The position numbers and the translations under genes were made by a program. The notes under the pieces were generated by a model that was given only the letters and a program-made list of their open reading frames with translations, was not told the origin of the DNA and ran no database searches. Source: Geodermatophilus ruber (GTDB taxonomy: Bacteria; Actinomycetota; Actinomycetes; Mycobacteriales; Geodermatophilaceae). From it: a DNA stretch of 64,000 nucleotides. The stretch covers positions 356,152 through 420,151 of the forward strand of contig NZ_FOSW01000004.1 in the NCBI RefSeq assembly GCF_900114385.1. The letters are read 5' to 3'. Below, piece after piece: positions 41,824 through 49,877 of the stretch (its first letter is position 1; each line of letters opens with the position of its first letter).

Positions 41824-42612
41824 CTATCTGACGGCCACTACTGTGACGTTGTCGCGCGCTCCCGCGGCACTTGCTTCGGCCACTAGGTCGGAGACGATGG
41901 TGTCCGGTCCGTCGTTGGTGGTCAAGAATTCTGCGATACGGCTGCTGCTCACTTCGTTCGTGAGTCCGTCCGAGCAAGCCAGGAAGTACCCGCTTCCAAC
42001 GACGGGCAGGAGGCGGATGTCAGGCTCGTTGCGGGGGCCGACGCCGAGTGCGCGGGTGATGATGTGCCTCTGCGGGTGGGTGGCGGCGGTTTCGTCAGAG
42101 ATGTAACCGGCGTCGATCAGCTCCTGAACCACCGAGTGGTCCGTGGTCAGCTGCTCGAGCCTCCCCTCGTGCCAGCGGTAGACCCGCGAGTCCCCGACAT
42201 GGAAGACCGCCCACTGCGGGCCCTCCCCCTCATCGACCAGTGCGACGCCAGCCACCGTCGACCCGGCGCCGCCGGCCGCCTCGCCGGTGAACGCGCGGAT
42301 CTCCCCGTCAGCCCGCTGCAGCGCCAGCCGGATCGCGTTGACCGTCGTGGTTTCGCCGCCGGTCAGTGAGGTCAGCGCCTCGATCACCCGCTCCGCCGCC
42401 GCGGCACCGCCGGCGTGGCCACCCATGCCGTCAGCAACCGCGAAGACCGGCGGCCTGGCCAGGTACCTGTCCTGGTTGTCCTCGCGTTGACCGGTTGCGG
42501 TCGCCGCCCCCCATGTCAGATCGACCGGCAACGTCCACTCTCCACGAGACACATAGGCGACAACGACCCGCGGGGAAGGCAGGTTCGCCGAGCGTAAGAG
42601 GTCACGCCCCAT
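41824..42612 (-). CDS. PP2C-family serine/threonine protein phosphatase
   Basis: 262 residues from ATG 42612; a downstream GTG is possible. Contains the PP2C metal and core motifs in order: REDNQDR, VADGMGGHAGG, GSTVAGVAL, FHVGDSRVYR, ACSDGLTNEV and ARDNVTVVAV. All metal-binding Asp residues are present. No membrane segment or extra domain, so it is a soluble PstP/Stp1-like phosphatase of phospho-Ser/Thr, possibly the partner of a PASTA kinase elsewhere. High GC marks it as backbone, not cassette. Convergent with the cassette's last gene. Confidence 0.9.
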   Translation of the reverse strand: MGRDLLRSANLPSPRVVVAYVSRGEWTLPVDLTWGAATATGQREDNQDRYLARPPVFAVADGMGGHAGGAAAAERVIEALTSLTGGETTTVNAIRLALQRADGEIRAFTGEAAGGAGSTVAGVALVDEGEGPQWAVFHVGDSRVYRWHEGRLEQLTTDHSVVQELIDAGYISDETAATHPQRHIITRALGVGPRNEPDIRLLPVVGSGYFLACSDGLTNEVSSSRIAEFLTTNDGPDTIVSDLVAEASAAGARDNVTVVAVR

Positions 42613-42678
42613 ACGGCAGTGTGCACCCGAACGAGTGGTCGGCCGTGTTGCCCGTCCGGACGCCCGCCGGCGGCCACA

Positions 42679-43890
42679 ATGGGTCCGATGCAGTCGCCGG
42701 TGTCCCGTCCCCACCTGCTCGCAACCCTGGCCGCGCTGCTGTGCGTCCTCCTCACCGCCTGCTCGGGCTCACCGCCCAGCGGCGGCTCGGCGGCGACCCC
42801 CGCACCCGAGGCCACACCCACACCCGATCCGGAGGCCGAGGCGGCCGCAGCCCGCGCTGCGCAGGTCGACGCCGCGCTCGCCGGCCTCGATCGCCGCCGC
42901 CAGGTCGCCCAGCTGCTCGTCGTCGGCGTGCCGCTCGGCGACCTCGGGCGCGGCGACGCGCTGGTCCGCGACACCGGCGTCGGCGGCGTCTTCCTCCACG
43001 GCCGCAGCAGCGCGCCCACCGAGGAGATCGCCGCCGCCACCACCCGCTGGGCCGAGCTGGCGCTGAACCTCCGGCCGTGGGTCGCCGTCGACCAGGAGGG
43101 CGGCGCGGTCCAGACCCTCTCCGGCCCCGGCTTCGCCGACCTGCCCACCGCCGCCGAGCAGGGCCGGCTGCCGTCCGACCAGCTCACCGCCCTCGCCGAC
43201 GGCCTGGGCGCCTCCCTGGCGAGCGCCGGCGTCACGCTCAACCTGGCGCCGGTCGCCGACGTCGTCCCCGAGGGCACCGCGGCGGGCAACGCCCCCATCG
43301 GCGCCTGGGGGCGCCAGTACGGCAGCACCGCGTCCGCCGCCGTCCCCGCCGCCGGGGCGATCGTCGACGGGCTCGCCGCCCACGGCGTCACCGCCACCCT
43401 CAAGCACTTCCCCGGGCTGGGGCGGGTGCAGGAGAACACCGACGAGAGCGCGAACGTCACCGACGCCGTCACCACCCGGGACGACGAGCAGGTCACCGCC
43501 TTCGGCACGCTTGCCGACTCCCCCGCCGCTCCGTTCGTGATGATGTCCTCGGCCACCTACACGCAGCTCGACCCCGCCGCGCCCGCCGCCTTCTCCCCCG
43601 TCGTCGTCACCGACCTGCTGCGCGAGCAGCTCGGCTTCGACGGGGTGGTGATGTCCGACGACGTCGGCGCCGCCCAGGCCGTCCAGGCCGTGCCGGTCGG
43701 CGAGCGCGCCGTCCGCTTCCTCGCCGCCGGCGGCACCCTCGTGCTCACCGTCGACCCCACCACCGTGGAGCCGATGATCGACGCCGTCCTCGCCCGCGCC
43801 GAGGCCGACCCGGCGTTCGCAGCCCAGGTCGACGCCGCCGTCCGCACCGCGCTGGAGGCCAAGGCCCGCGCCGGGCTGCTCCCGCTCTGA
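42679..43890 (+). CDS. Glycoside hydrolase family 3 lipoprotein (LpqI-like)
   Basis: 403 residues from ATG 42679 (ATG 42688 also possible). Lipobox LLTAC places it on the outer membrane face. GH3 N-domain: VAVDQEGGAVQTL, NLAPVADV, TLKHFPGLGRV and GVVMSDDVG, the last holding the catalytic Asp nucleophile. The His in the KHFPGHG and DSH loops of classical NagZ is not there (KHFPGLG, TDESANV), the variant form known from LpqI-like actinobacterial members. Predicted beta-N-acetylglucosaminidase acting on cell-wall fragments. Divergent from the PP2C gene. Confidence 0.85.
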   Translation: MGPMQSPVSRPHLLATLAALLCVLLTACSGSPPSGGSAATPAPEATPTPDPEAEAAAARAAQVDAALAGLDRRRQVAQLLVVGVPLGDLGRGDALVRDTGVGGVFLHGRSSAPTEEIAAATTRWAELALNLRPWVAVDQEGGAVQTLSGPGFADLPTAAEQGRLPSDQLTALADGLGASLASAGVTLNLAPVADVVPEGTAAGNAPIGAWGRQYGSTASAAVPAAGAIVDGLAAHGVTATLKHFPGLGRVQENTDESANVTDAVTTRDDEQVTAFGTLADSPAAPFVMMSSATYTQLDPAAPAAFSPVVVTDLLREQLGFDGVVMSDDVGAAQAVQAVPVGERAVRFLAAGGTLVLTVDPTTVEPMIDAVLARAEADPAFAAQVDAAVRTALEAKARAGLLPL

Positions 43891-44080
43891 TCGGCGCAGG
43901 AGCACCATCTTCAGCGGCCGGGCCGTGGGTTGGGATTGCCGTTGGGTAGTCGCCACGCGCGCGAGTCGTCCGGGGACGCAGAGGTGTGCCGTCCGCTGGC
44001 CCGATCGGCCGTAGCGTCCCCCTGCTCGAAGGTCCGGGCGGGCTCGCCTGGGCGCGAGTTCGTCACCGGGGAGGTCCGCC

Positions 44081-44371
44081 ATGAGCATCGTCGTGCGTTT
44101 TCCGGTAGTCGGCTTGACGCGTCAGCAATACGACGAGGTAAGCCGCCGCATGGAGGAGGCTGGGATGTGGCCCCCGGACGGAATGCAGCTGCACGTGCTG
44201 TTCGGGACCGAAGGGGACCTGAAGGTAAGCGAGATCTGGGAGTCCCCCGAGCAACTCCGAGCTTTCGGCGAGCAGCTCCAACCGGTGCTCAACGAGGTCG
44301 GAGTCCAGGCCGCCGGCGAACCGGAAATCTTCGAGGTCCACGTCTTGGAGCAGCTGCAGACGACGGCGTAG
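44081..44371 (+). CDS. Small hypothetical protein, dimeric alpha/beta-barrel-like
   Basis: 96 residues, ATG after CGGGGAGG. The pattern of strands and helices (IVVRFPVVGLTRQQYDEV, DGMQLHVLFGT, LKVSEIWESPEQLRAFGE) resembles the ferredoxin-like antibiotic-monooxygenase/stress-dimer fold, with no cofactor residues visible. It stands alone. Similar small proteins are common in actinobacteria but have no assigned role. I would call it conserved hypothetical. Confidence 0.65.
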   Translation: MSIVVRFPVVGLTRQQYDEVSRRMEEAGMWPPDGMQLHVLFGTEGDLKVSEIWESPEQLRAFGEQLQPVLNEVGVQAAGEPEIFEVHVLEQLQTTA

Positions 44372-44730
44372 TTCGTCACAGCGGTGCACCGCGCTCGGCC
44401 TACACGGCTGAGCGGGACATCATGGCCGTGCCGGGAGCTCGTAGGGCACGCCAACGCGTCCTCGGCCTCACGATCACCCACAGGATGCTCGAAGACCGGC
44501 TGCAGTGCGCCACGGTGCCGCCAATCGGCGGGCTGACGGCGAGTACGGCGAGCTGACTCTCCTGGCGTGCCCTGCACCGAGCGGACCGGCGGCTGTCGCA
44601 CGCTGGTGGCCGGCAAGGCTCGCCGCACCGGATCATCGACCGCTGCACGGGCGTCCCCTGGCGGGACCTGCACAGGAGACCGAACCCTCGTCGTGGGCCG
44701 ACTCCCACACGCGATGGACAGGAGGCGGAG
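44372..44730. other. Intergenic region, 359 bases, possibly with a transposase remnant
   Basis: No convincing intact gene. The only recognisable element is a short translated stretch that recalls an IS5-type transposase N-terminus (separate entry at 44593-44685). Nothing else, including no inverted repeats at its ends, was seen. Confidence 0.4.
44593..44685 (+). pseudogene. Possible IS5-family transposase remnant
   Basis: About 30 codons in one frame give GGRQGSPHRIIDRCTGVPW followed by RDL, close to the start of IS5-type DDE transposases (HRxIID...RTGVPWRDLPERFGPW) but lacking the residues between IID and the Cys/Arg, and going out of frame afterwards. No start codon, no terminal repeats. 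A chance match in GC-rich sequence is quite possible. Confidence 0.25.
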
Positions 44731-45417
44731 ATGGCCCAGACGGCAGTGACCGGAGCGACGGTGGCCGAGGTGATGGCCGAGCTGGCCGCGCTCGAGGAGC
44801 CCAGGATCCGCGAGGTGAACGCCAAGCACGGCGACGACCACGGCGTGAACCTCAGCAAGCTGCGCGCGCTCGCCACGCGGCTGAAGACCCAGCAGGAACT
44901 CGCGCGCGAGCTGTGGGAGACCGAGGACACTGCGGCGAGGCTGCTGGCGATCCTGATCTGCCGCCCGAAGGCGTTCGGGCGGGACGAGTTGGACGCCATG
45001 CTGCGTCAGGCGCGAACCCCCAAGGTGCACGACTGGCTCGTGAACTACGTGGTCAAGAAGAACCCGCACTCCGAAGAGCTGCGCCTGGCCTGGTCCGCCG
45101 ACCCCGACCCAGTGGTCGCGAGTGCCGGCTGGGCGCTGACCACCGAACGGGTGGCGAAGCAGCCCGACGGCCTCGACCTCCCCGGACTCCTCGACGTCAT
45201 CGAAGCGCAGATGAAGGACGCCCCGGATCGCTTGCAGTGGGCGATGAACCACTGCCTGGCCCAGATCGGGATCGAGCACGCCGAGCACCGCGCCAGAGCA
45301 ATCGGCATCGGTGAGCGCCTGGCGGTGCTCAAGGACTATCCGACGCCCCCGAACTGCACGTCCCCGTTCGCGCCCATCTGGATCACCGAGATGGTGAGCC
45401 GGCAGCGCAAGAAGTAG
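44731..45417 (+). CDS. DNA alkylation repair protein, AlkD-like
   Basis: 228 residues, nearly all alpha-helix in HEAT-like pairs. Landmarks: LATRLKTQQELARELWETED, ARLLAILICRPKAF, VHDWLVNYVVKK and LQWAMNHCLAQIGIEHAEHRARAIGIGERL. The family removes alkylated bases by wrapping the DNA in a superhelix. Catalytic Trp and Asp positions cannot be aligned by eye. ATG with AGGAGGCGGAG just upstream. No link to polysaccharide synthesis; it belongs to backbone sequence. Confidence 0.75.
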   Translation: MAQTAVTGATVAEVMAELAALEEPRIREVNAKHGDDHGVNLSKLRALATRLKTQQELARELWETEDTAARLLAILICRPKAFGRDELDAMLRQARTPKVHDWLVNYVVKKNPHSEELRLAWSADPDPVVASAGWALTTERVAKQPDGLDLPGLLDVIEAQMKDAPDRLQWAMNHCLAQIGIEHAEHRARAIGIGERLAVLKDYPTPPNCTSPFAPIWITEMVSRQRKK

Positions 45418-45553
45418 GAGCGCGGCTGTGAGCCTGTCGGCCCGACGTGGTCGGTGCAGGCTCGGCCGGGGGCGCGGGTCTGTTCTGGTGTCGTTGACGA
45501 AACGCACGGTGGGCCTCGTTGGTGGTGACTGATCGAAGCCCGATAGTGACGGT

Positions 45554-45907
45554 GTGAATACGCCCGGGGTGAGCCGTGTGTGGCGCCGCCTCTTCATCAC
45601 CCATGCGGCAGTGGTCGTCCTCCTGACCACGGTGTTCCTCGTGGCAACCTTCGCGGCTGCCCCCGAGGACGGCGTCGACATCGGCGCGGCCGTTCTCGCC
45701 CTGCCCCTGCTGCCTCTGGGGCTGCCATGGTCCTGGCCGGCGCTGAGTGATCCGTACCAGTTCGATGGCCTCTCGACGCTCCCGTGGATCGTGGTCACGT
45801 TCGGTCCGGCCATGCTGAACGTCCTTCTCCACGGTGTCGCGCTGATGGTGGTCAGCCGCATCCGGCGGCGCCGGCCCGGCGACCGGCTCGTCTCCCCATC
45901 TCGCTGA
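45554..45907 (+). CDS. Small membrane protein, hypothetical
   Basis: 117 residues from GTG 45554, three predicted membrane segments (about 14-38, 45-62, 78-100) and a basic C-terminal tail. Codon-position GC looks coding. I recognise no family. The ribosome site is weak, and the gene stands alone between the AlkD-like gene and the c-di-GMP protein. Confidence 0.5.
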   Translation: MNTPGVSRVWRRLFITHAAVVVLLTTVFLVATFAAAPEDGVDIGAAVLALPLLPLGLPWSWPALSDPYQFDGLSTLPWIVVTFGPAMLNVLLHGVALMVVSRIRRRRPGDRLVSPSR

Positions 45908-46077
45908 CGCCGCCTCGTCCCCGGGTGTTGCTCAGGACGCCCGCCCCGTAGGAGACCTCCCGGCCGGCCGCCGCGCCGATGCGCGCGGCGGCATCCGAAG
46001 CGCGTGCGGTCCCCCGTAGGGGTGCTTCACCTGCGCCAGGGGTTCAGGGCGGCGCCGTGATTGCCGACGTCGGTTGA

Positions 46078-48201
46078 ATGCGGCAGGCACTGGGCGGCGG
46101 GATCAGCGAGGAGGATGCGCGGCCACGATCGCGAGCATGGCTGGCGACGGGGGGCTGGTACCTGGCCGCGGCGGCCGGGCTGGGGATCGTCGTCCTGCTG
46201 TTCCAGGAGATGCTGCTCTCCCGGGCGGTGAACCAGATGCTCCGCAGCGAGAACATGGCGGCACAAGCAGGCGCGGTGCAGGTCGAGTCGGACCGTGTGC
46301 TGGATCTTCTGGTCGAGGCCGAGTCGGGGCAGCGCGGCTACCTGCTCACCGGCCGGCGGGAGTTCCTCACGTCCTACGAGGCCGCGGCTGCGCAGGTGCC
46401 GGCCGCGTTGCAGCACCTGTCGGAGCTGGACGCGGGGTACGTCCATCAGCACGACCATGTGCGGCAGCTGGAGGAACTTGCCGCTGCGAAGCGTCAGGAG
46501 CTCGCGGCGGCTGTGGAGCTGAGCCGCGCCGGCGACGACGCGGCCATGGCGACGACGGTCGGTGGGCCGGGCCGGCAGCTCATGGCCGAGCTCCGCGCGG
46601 TGGACGCCGCGCTCACCGAGGAGCTGGACGCGGAGGTCGCCATCCAGGGCGAAGCCTCGGCGCGGGCGCTGGACCGGGCCCAGTGGGTGAGCGGCACGGG
46701 CACCGTCCTGATCCTCGGCCTGCTGATCACCATGCTCGGCCTGGTGCGGCACCGTGGCCGCCTGGAGGCCCGCCGGGCGCAGGACGCACGGGAACGCAGC
46801 CGCCTGATGGATCAACTGGCGCACCTGGCCACCCACGACGCGCTGACAGGTCTGCCGAACCGGCGGTTGCTGCGCGACCGCATCGACCAGGCGCTGGCCC
46901 GCAGCGCGCAGGACCGGACGCTGATCGCGGTGTTCTTCATCGACCTGGATCACTTCAAACACGTCAACGACAGCCGCGGCCACGCGGTCGGGGACGAGGT
47001 GCTGGCCCAGCTCGCGCGCCGGCTACGGGCCCAGCTGCGCGGCACCGACACCCTCGCCCGGGTCGGAGGGGACGAATTCGTCGTCGTCTGCGAGGGACTG
47101 ACCAGCGCCGCGCAGGCCGACGAGATCGCCGCCGGGCTGGCCGACCGGCTCACCGGCGGCCTCGAGGTCGCCGGCCAGCGCGTTCCGGTGTCCTTCAGCC
47201 TGGGTCTGGTCGTCGCCGCGCACGACCGCATCTGCGGTGAAGCCGCCCCGCGCGCCCTGACCGCCGAGACGCTGCTCAACGCCGCCGATGCGGCCATGTA
47301 CGCCGCCAAGGACGCCGGCCGGGCGCAGCGGCGGCATTACGACCCCGCCGAGGCCCGTCGCCGCACCGAGCGCGAGGGCCTCGCGGCCGACCTCGGGATC
47401 GCCCTGGCCGAGGGGCAGCTGTGGGTGGCCTACCAACCGCTCGTCCGCCTGGTCGGGAACGAGCCGGTCGGGGTGGAGGCGCTGCTGCGCTGGGATCACC
47501 CCACCCGCGGTCCGGTGTCGCCGGCGACGTTCATCCCGGTGGCCGAGGAGTCCGGGCTCATCGTGCCGATCGGCGCGTTCGTGCTCCGGCAGGCCTGCGC
47601 CCAGGTCGTGGCGTGGAACGCGCTGCGGCAGCACCACGGCCGCCCGCCGTTGCACGCGTCGGTGAACGTCTCGGCCCGCCAGCTGCTCGCCCCCGAGTTC
47701 CTCGACCTGCTCGAGCGCACCATCCGCGATTCCGGGCTTCCGGCCGAGCTGCTCACCCTGGAGATCACCGAGAGCGTCCTGCTCGACAGCGTCAACGGCG
47801 CCGCCGACCGGATCGAGCAGATCGCCGCCACCGGCGTCCGGCTGGCCCTCGACGACTTCGGCACCGGCTACTCCTCGCTGTCCTACCTGCGCCGCTTCCC
47901 CGTCGAGACCATCAAGGTCGACCGCTCGTTCACGGCCGGCCTCGGGCACTCCGACGCCGATGAAGCGATCATCAGCGCCGTCGTCAGCCTGGCCGACCGG
48001 CTCGGCCGCCGCGTCCTCGTCGAGGGCATCGAGACCCCCGACCAGGCCCGACACGTTGCGCGCCTCGGCGCCCACCTCGGCCAGGGCGACCTCTACGGAC
48101 GGCCAACCGTCGCCGACCAGCTCCACGGCATGCTGCTCATCGCACCTCCCGACCCCCGGCCGGTGCTCGACGGGGCAGTGCCAGCAGCGTCCCGCGCGTG
48201 A
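46078..48201 (+). CDS. CHASE3-GGDEF-EAL cyclic di-GMP signalling protein
   Basis: 707 residues. Helix 1 (about 26-47), an exterior CHASE3-like sensor (ESGQRGYLLTGRREFL), helix 2 (about 203-223), a GGDEF domain with intact VGGDEF near residue 329 and the inhibitory RxxD site (RGTD) five residues before, then an EAL domain with EALLRW near 466, ITES, DDFGTGYSS and KVDRSF. Both activity motifs look complete, so it can probably make and break c-di-GMP, with feedback inhibition. c-di-GMP commonly controls exopolysaccharide, and this is the only such gene among three polysaccharide clusters. ATG 46078. Confidence 0.92.
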   Translation: MRQALGGGISEEDARPRSRAWLATGGWYLAAAAGLGIVVLLFQEMLLSRAVNQMLRSENMAAQAGAVQVESDRVLDLLVEAESGQRGYLLTGRREFLTSYEAAAAQVPAALQHLSELDAGYVHQHDHVRQLEELAAAKRQELAAAVELSRAGDDAAMATTVGGPGRQLMAELRAVDAALTEELDAEVAIQGEASARALDRAQWVSGTGTVLILGLLITMLGLVRHRGRLEARRAQDARERSRLMDQLAHLATHDALTGLPNRRLLRDRIDQALARSAQDRTLIAVFFIDLDHFKHVNDSRGHAVGDEVLAQLARRLRAQLRGTDTLARVGGDEFVVVCEGLTSAAQADEIAAGLADRLTGGLEVAGQRVPVSFSLGLVVAAHDRICGEAAPRALTAETLLNAADAAMYAAKDAGRAQRRHYDPAEARRRTEREGLAADLGIALAEGQLWVAYQPLVRLVGNEPVGVEALLRWDHPTRGPVSPATFIPVAEESGLIVPIGAFVLRQACAQVVAWNALRQHHGRPPLHASVNVSARQLLAPEFLDLLERTIRDSGLPAELLTLEITESVLLDSVNGAADRIEQIAATGVRLALDDFGTGYSSLSYLRRFPVETIKVDRSFTAGLGHSDADEAIISAVVSLADRLGRRVLVEGIETPDQARHVARLGAHLGQGDLYGRPTVADQLHGMLLIAPPDPRPVLDGAVPAASRA

Positions 48202-48283
48202 ACACTCGCAGCCACACCCGTCCGGCCGTCCCGGCGGGCTGGCAGAGGCCCTGCCCGGACCGGTTCCCCGCTACGGTCGGCCG

Positions 48284-48496
48284 ATGCTCCGGTGGCTGCT
48301 CGCACTGGTCATCGCGGGGATCGTGACGGCGTTCGCCGTCCTCCTGCTGACCGGCAAGTACATCAACGACGGGCCCGTTCTCATCGCGTTCAGCTCGGAG
48401 CACGGCATCCACCGCGGTGACGTCTTCGTCATCGCCGGCTGGGCCGCGACCCTGCTGTCCGAGGTGGGCCTCCTGCTGACCGCCGGCCGCCGCTGA
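48284..48496 (+). CDS. Small two-helix membrane protein
   Basis: 70 residues: helix MLRWLLALVIAGIVTAFAVLLL, a short exterior loop (TGKYINDGPVLIAFSSEHGI) and a second helix. Ends Ala-Gly-Arg-Arg. It does not fit the W-x11 pattern. Found 83 bases after the c-di-GMP gene on the same strand, possibly cotranscribed. Function unknown. Confidence 0.6.
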   Translation: MLRWLLALVIAGIVTAFAVLLLTGKYINDGPVLIAFSSEHGIHRGDVFVIAGWAATLLSEVGLLLTAGRR

Positions 48497-48521
48497 CCTC
48501 CGGACGGTTGTCGCGAAACCG

Positions 48522-48947
48522 TCAGTCCAGCTCGATCGTGACGTGCGGCGGCAGCGGGCCGGCGGTCGTCGGCCCGACCACCTTCCCGTTCGGCAGCCCG
48601 TAGAGGTGCAGCGCCCGCGCCCCGGCCGGGACGGGGTCGGCGAAGGTGGCGCTGTTGATCATCCGCCCGTACGGCCCGCCCCCGCTGCTGCCGCCCTGCC
48701 GGAAGGGGTGGTAGCCGCCGAGCGAGTCGTGCAGCGCCAGCCGGGCGGTGGCGTGCTTCGCGGCGCCCCCCAGGCCGGGCTCGACGGTCAGGAGGGTGAC
48801 GGAGTCCGGCCAGCCGACGATGGCGAGGACGAGCAGCGGTCCCACGCCGGGGACGTTGAACGTGCGTGCGGGCACCGCCAGCCGGCGGACATCGGTCCCG
48901 GACGCCAGCCACTTCTCGACGTCGTCCCCGAATCCTGTGATCTCCAC
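48522..48947 (-). CDS. Hypothetical protein, beta-rich
   Basis: 141 residues from GTG 48947. No signal peptide or helix. Mostly beta-strand with turns (LAVPARTFNVPGVGP, ATARLALHDSLGGYHPF, ALHLYGLPNGKVVG). No family recognised. It diverges from the small gene at 49071 across a region holding a perfect 15-base palindrome just ahead of its start, so it may be regulated by, or linked to, a nearby repressor. Confidence 0.55.
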   Translation of the reverse strand: MEITGFGDDVEKWLASGTDVRRLAVPARTFNVPGVGPLLVLAIVGWPDSVTLLTVEPGLGGAAKHATARLALHDSLGGYHPFRQGGSSGGGPYGRMINSATFADPVPAGARALHLYGLPNGKVVGPTTAGPLPPHVTIELD

Positions 48948-48960
48948 GTTATCCAGGGTA

Positions 48961-48975
48961 ACTAAGAGTCTTAGT
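48961..48975. promoter_or_regulatory. Perfect 15-base palindrome, candidate operator
   Basis: ACTAAGA-G-TCTTAGT: 7-base arms around one base. AT-rich in a GC-rich setting, 14 bases before the start of the leftward gene. An imperfect palindrome, GTTATCCAGGGTAAC, touches it at 48948-48962. The size and symmetry fit a TetR/MarR-type operator; the regulator is not in the window. Confidence 0.55.
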
Positions 48976-49070
48976 GAGTGAAGCTAACGAAAGCCGTCTC
49001 TCGGGTCACTCCCCAGCCGCTCTGGGTAGACGTACGATCACGCTGTGTTCACGGACGGCGGGTGCGGCGC

Positions 49071-49262
49071 ATGAGCTGGGCCCTCGCCGTGGCGATCGGG
49101 TGGGCGGTGCTGGTCCCGCCCGTCGGCTACCTCATCGGCCGCGCGCTGCGCCGCGCCGACGCCCGCGGCACGACGACGGCGCCGGTCGACGCGGCCCCGG
49201 CCCCGCCCGTGTCCCGCCCGCCGGCCGAGACGCCCGCCTCCAGCCGGGCCTCCCTGGGATAG
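49071..49262 (+). CDS. Small single-pass membrane protein, W-x11-G[RL]-xxxx-AD family (copy f)
   Basis: 63 residues. Helix MSWALAVAIGWAVLVPPVGY ends LIGRALRRADARG, the exact family pattern. A Pro/Ala-rich tail of 30 residues follows. ATG 49071 is preceded by GGCGGG; starts further upstream in the frame would add residues unlike the other copies. Lies 76 bases before the DUF218 gene on the same strand. Role unknown. Confidence 0.65.
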   Translation: MSWALAVAIGWAVLVPPVGYLIGRALRRADARGTTTAPVDAAPAPPVSRPPAETPASSRASLG

Positions 49263-49337
49263 CGCGGCCGGGATCCACCGCGCGGCCTCCCCCTCCGGTT
49301 GGATCCGGCTGCCGCAGTCGCCGGGAGGGGGTGAGGG

Positions 49338-49874
49338 ATGACCCGCCTGTGCTCCTGGGTGCTCGCCACGTTCACCGCCCTGGCCCTGGCCGCGGCGCTG
49401 GTCGCCGACCTGGTCCTGTACCCCCGCGTCCCCGCTGCCTCCGCGCCCGCCGACGCGGTGGTGATCCTCGCCGGGGACGCCGACCGGCGGCTGCCCGTCG
49501 CGCGCCGGCTGGCCGAGAGCGGGCCCGGCGTGCTGGTCGTCTCGGTCTCCGCCGGGGAGAACAACGCGGCGGCGCGGGCGCTGTGCGCGGCCCCCGGCGC
49601 CCTCACCGTGTACTGCTTCACCCCGACCCCGCCGGACACCCGCGGGGAGGGTGCGGCGATCGGCCGGCTCGTCGACGAGCAGGGCTGGACCCGCATCACC
49701 GTCGTCACCAGCACCTACCACGTGTCCCGCGCCCGGCTGACCATCGGCAGCTGCACCGACGCGGAGCTCGTGATGGCCCAGGCCCCCTGGGCCCTGCCCC
49801 TCGACCGGTGGCTGACCCAGATCGCCCACGAGATGGGCGGCCTGGTCGAGACCGTCCTCCGCCGGGGGTGCTGA
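49338..49874 (+). CDS. YdcF/SanA-like (DUF218) protein
   Basis: 178 residues. One N-terminal helix anchors an exterior DUF218 domain: AVVILAGDADRRLPVARRL, LVVSVSAGENN, CFTPTPPDTRGEGAAI and ITVVTSTYHVSRARL. YdcF/SanA proteins bind small molecules and affect wall permeability or polysaccharide in other bacteria; activity is not proven. ATG after GGAGGGGG. Ends three bases before the convergent dehydrogenase gene. Confidence 0.75.
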   Translation: MTRLCSWVLATFTALALAAALVADLVLYPRVPAASAPADAVVILAGDADRRLPVARRLAESGPGVLVVSVSAGENNAAARALCAAPGALTVYCFTPTPPDTRGEGAAIGRLVDEQGWTRITVVTSTYHVSRARLTIGSCTDAELVMAQAPWALPLDRWLTQIAHEMGGLVETVLRRGC

Positions 49875-49877
49875 CCC

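Noticed and set aside
46027..46983. Leftward open frame of 318 codons
   Set aside because: Lies opposite the CHASE3 and GGDEF region; no recognisable domain.
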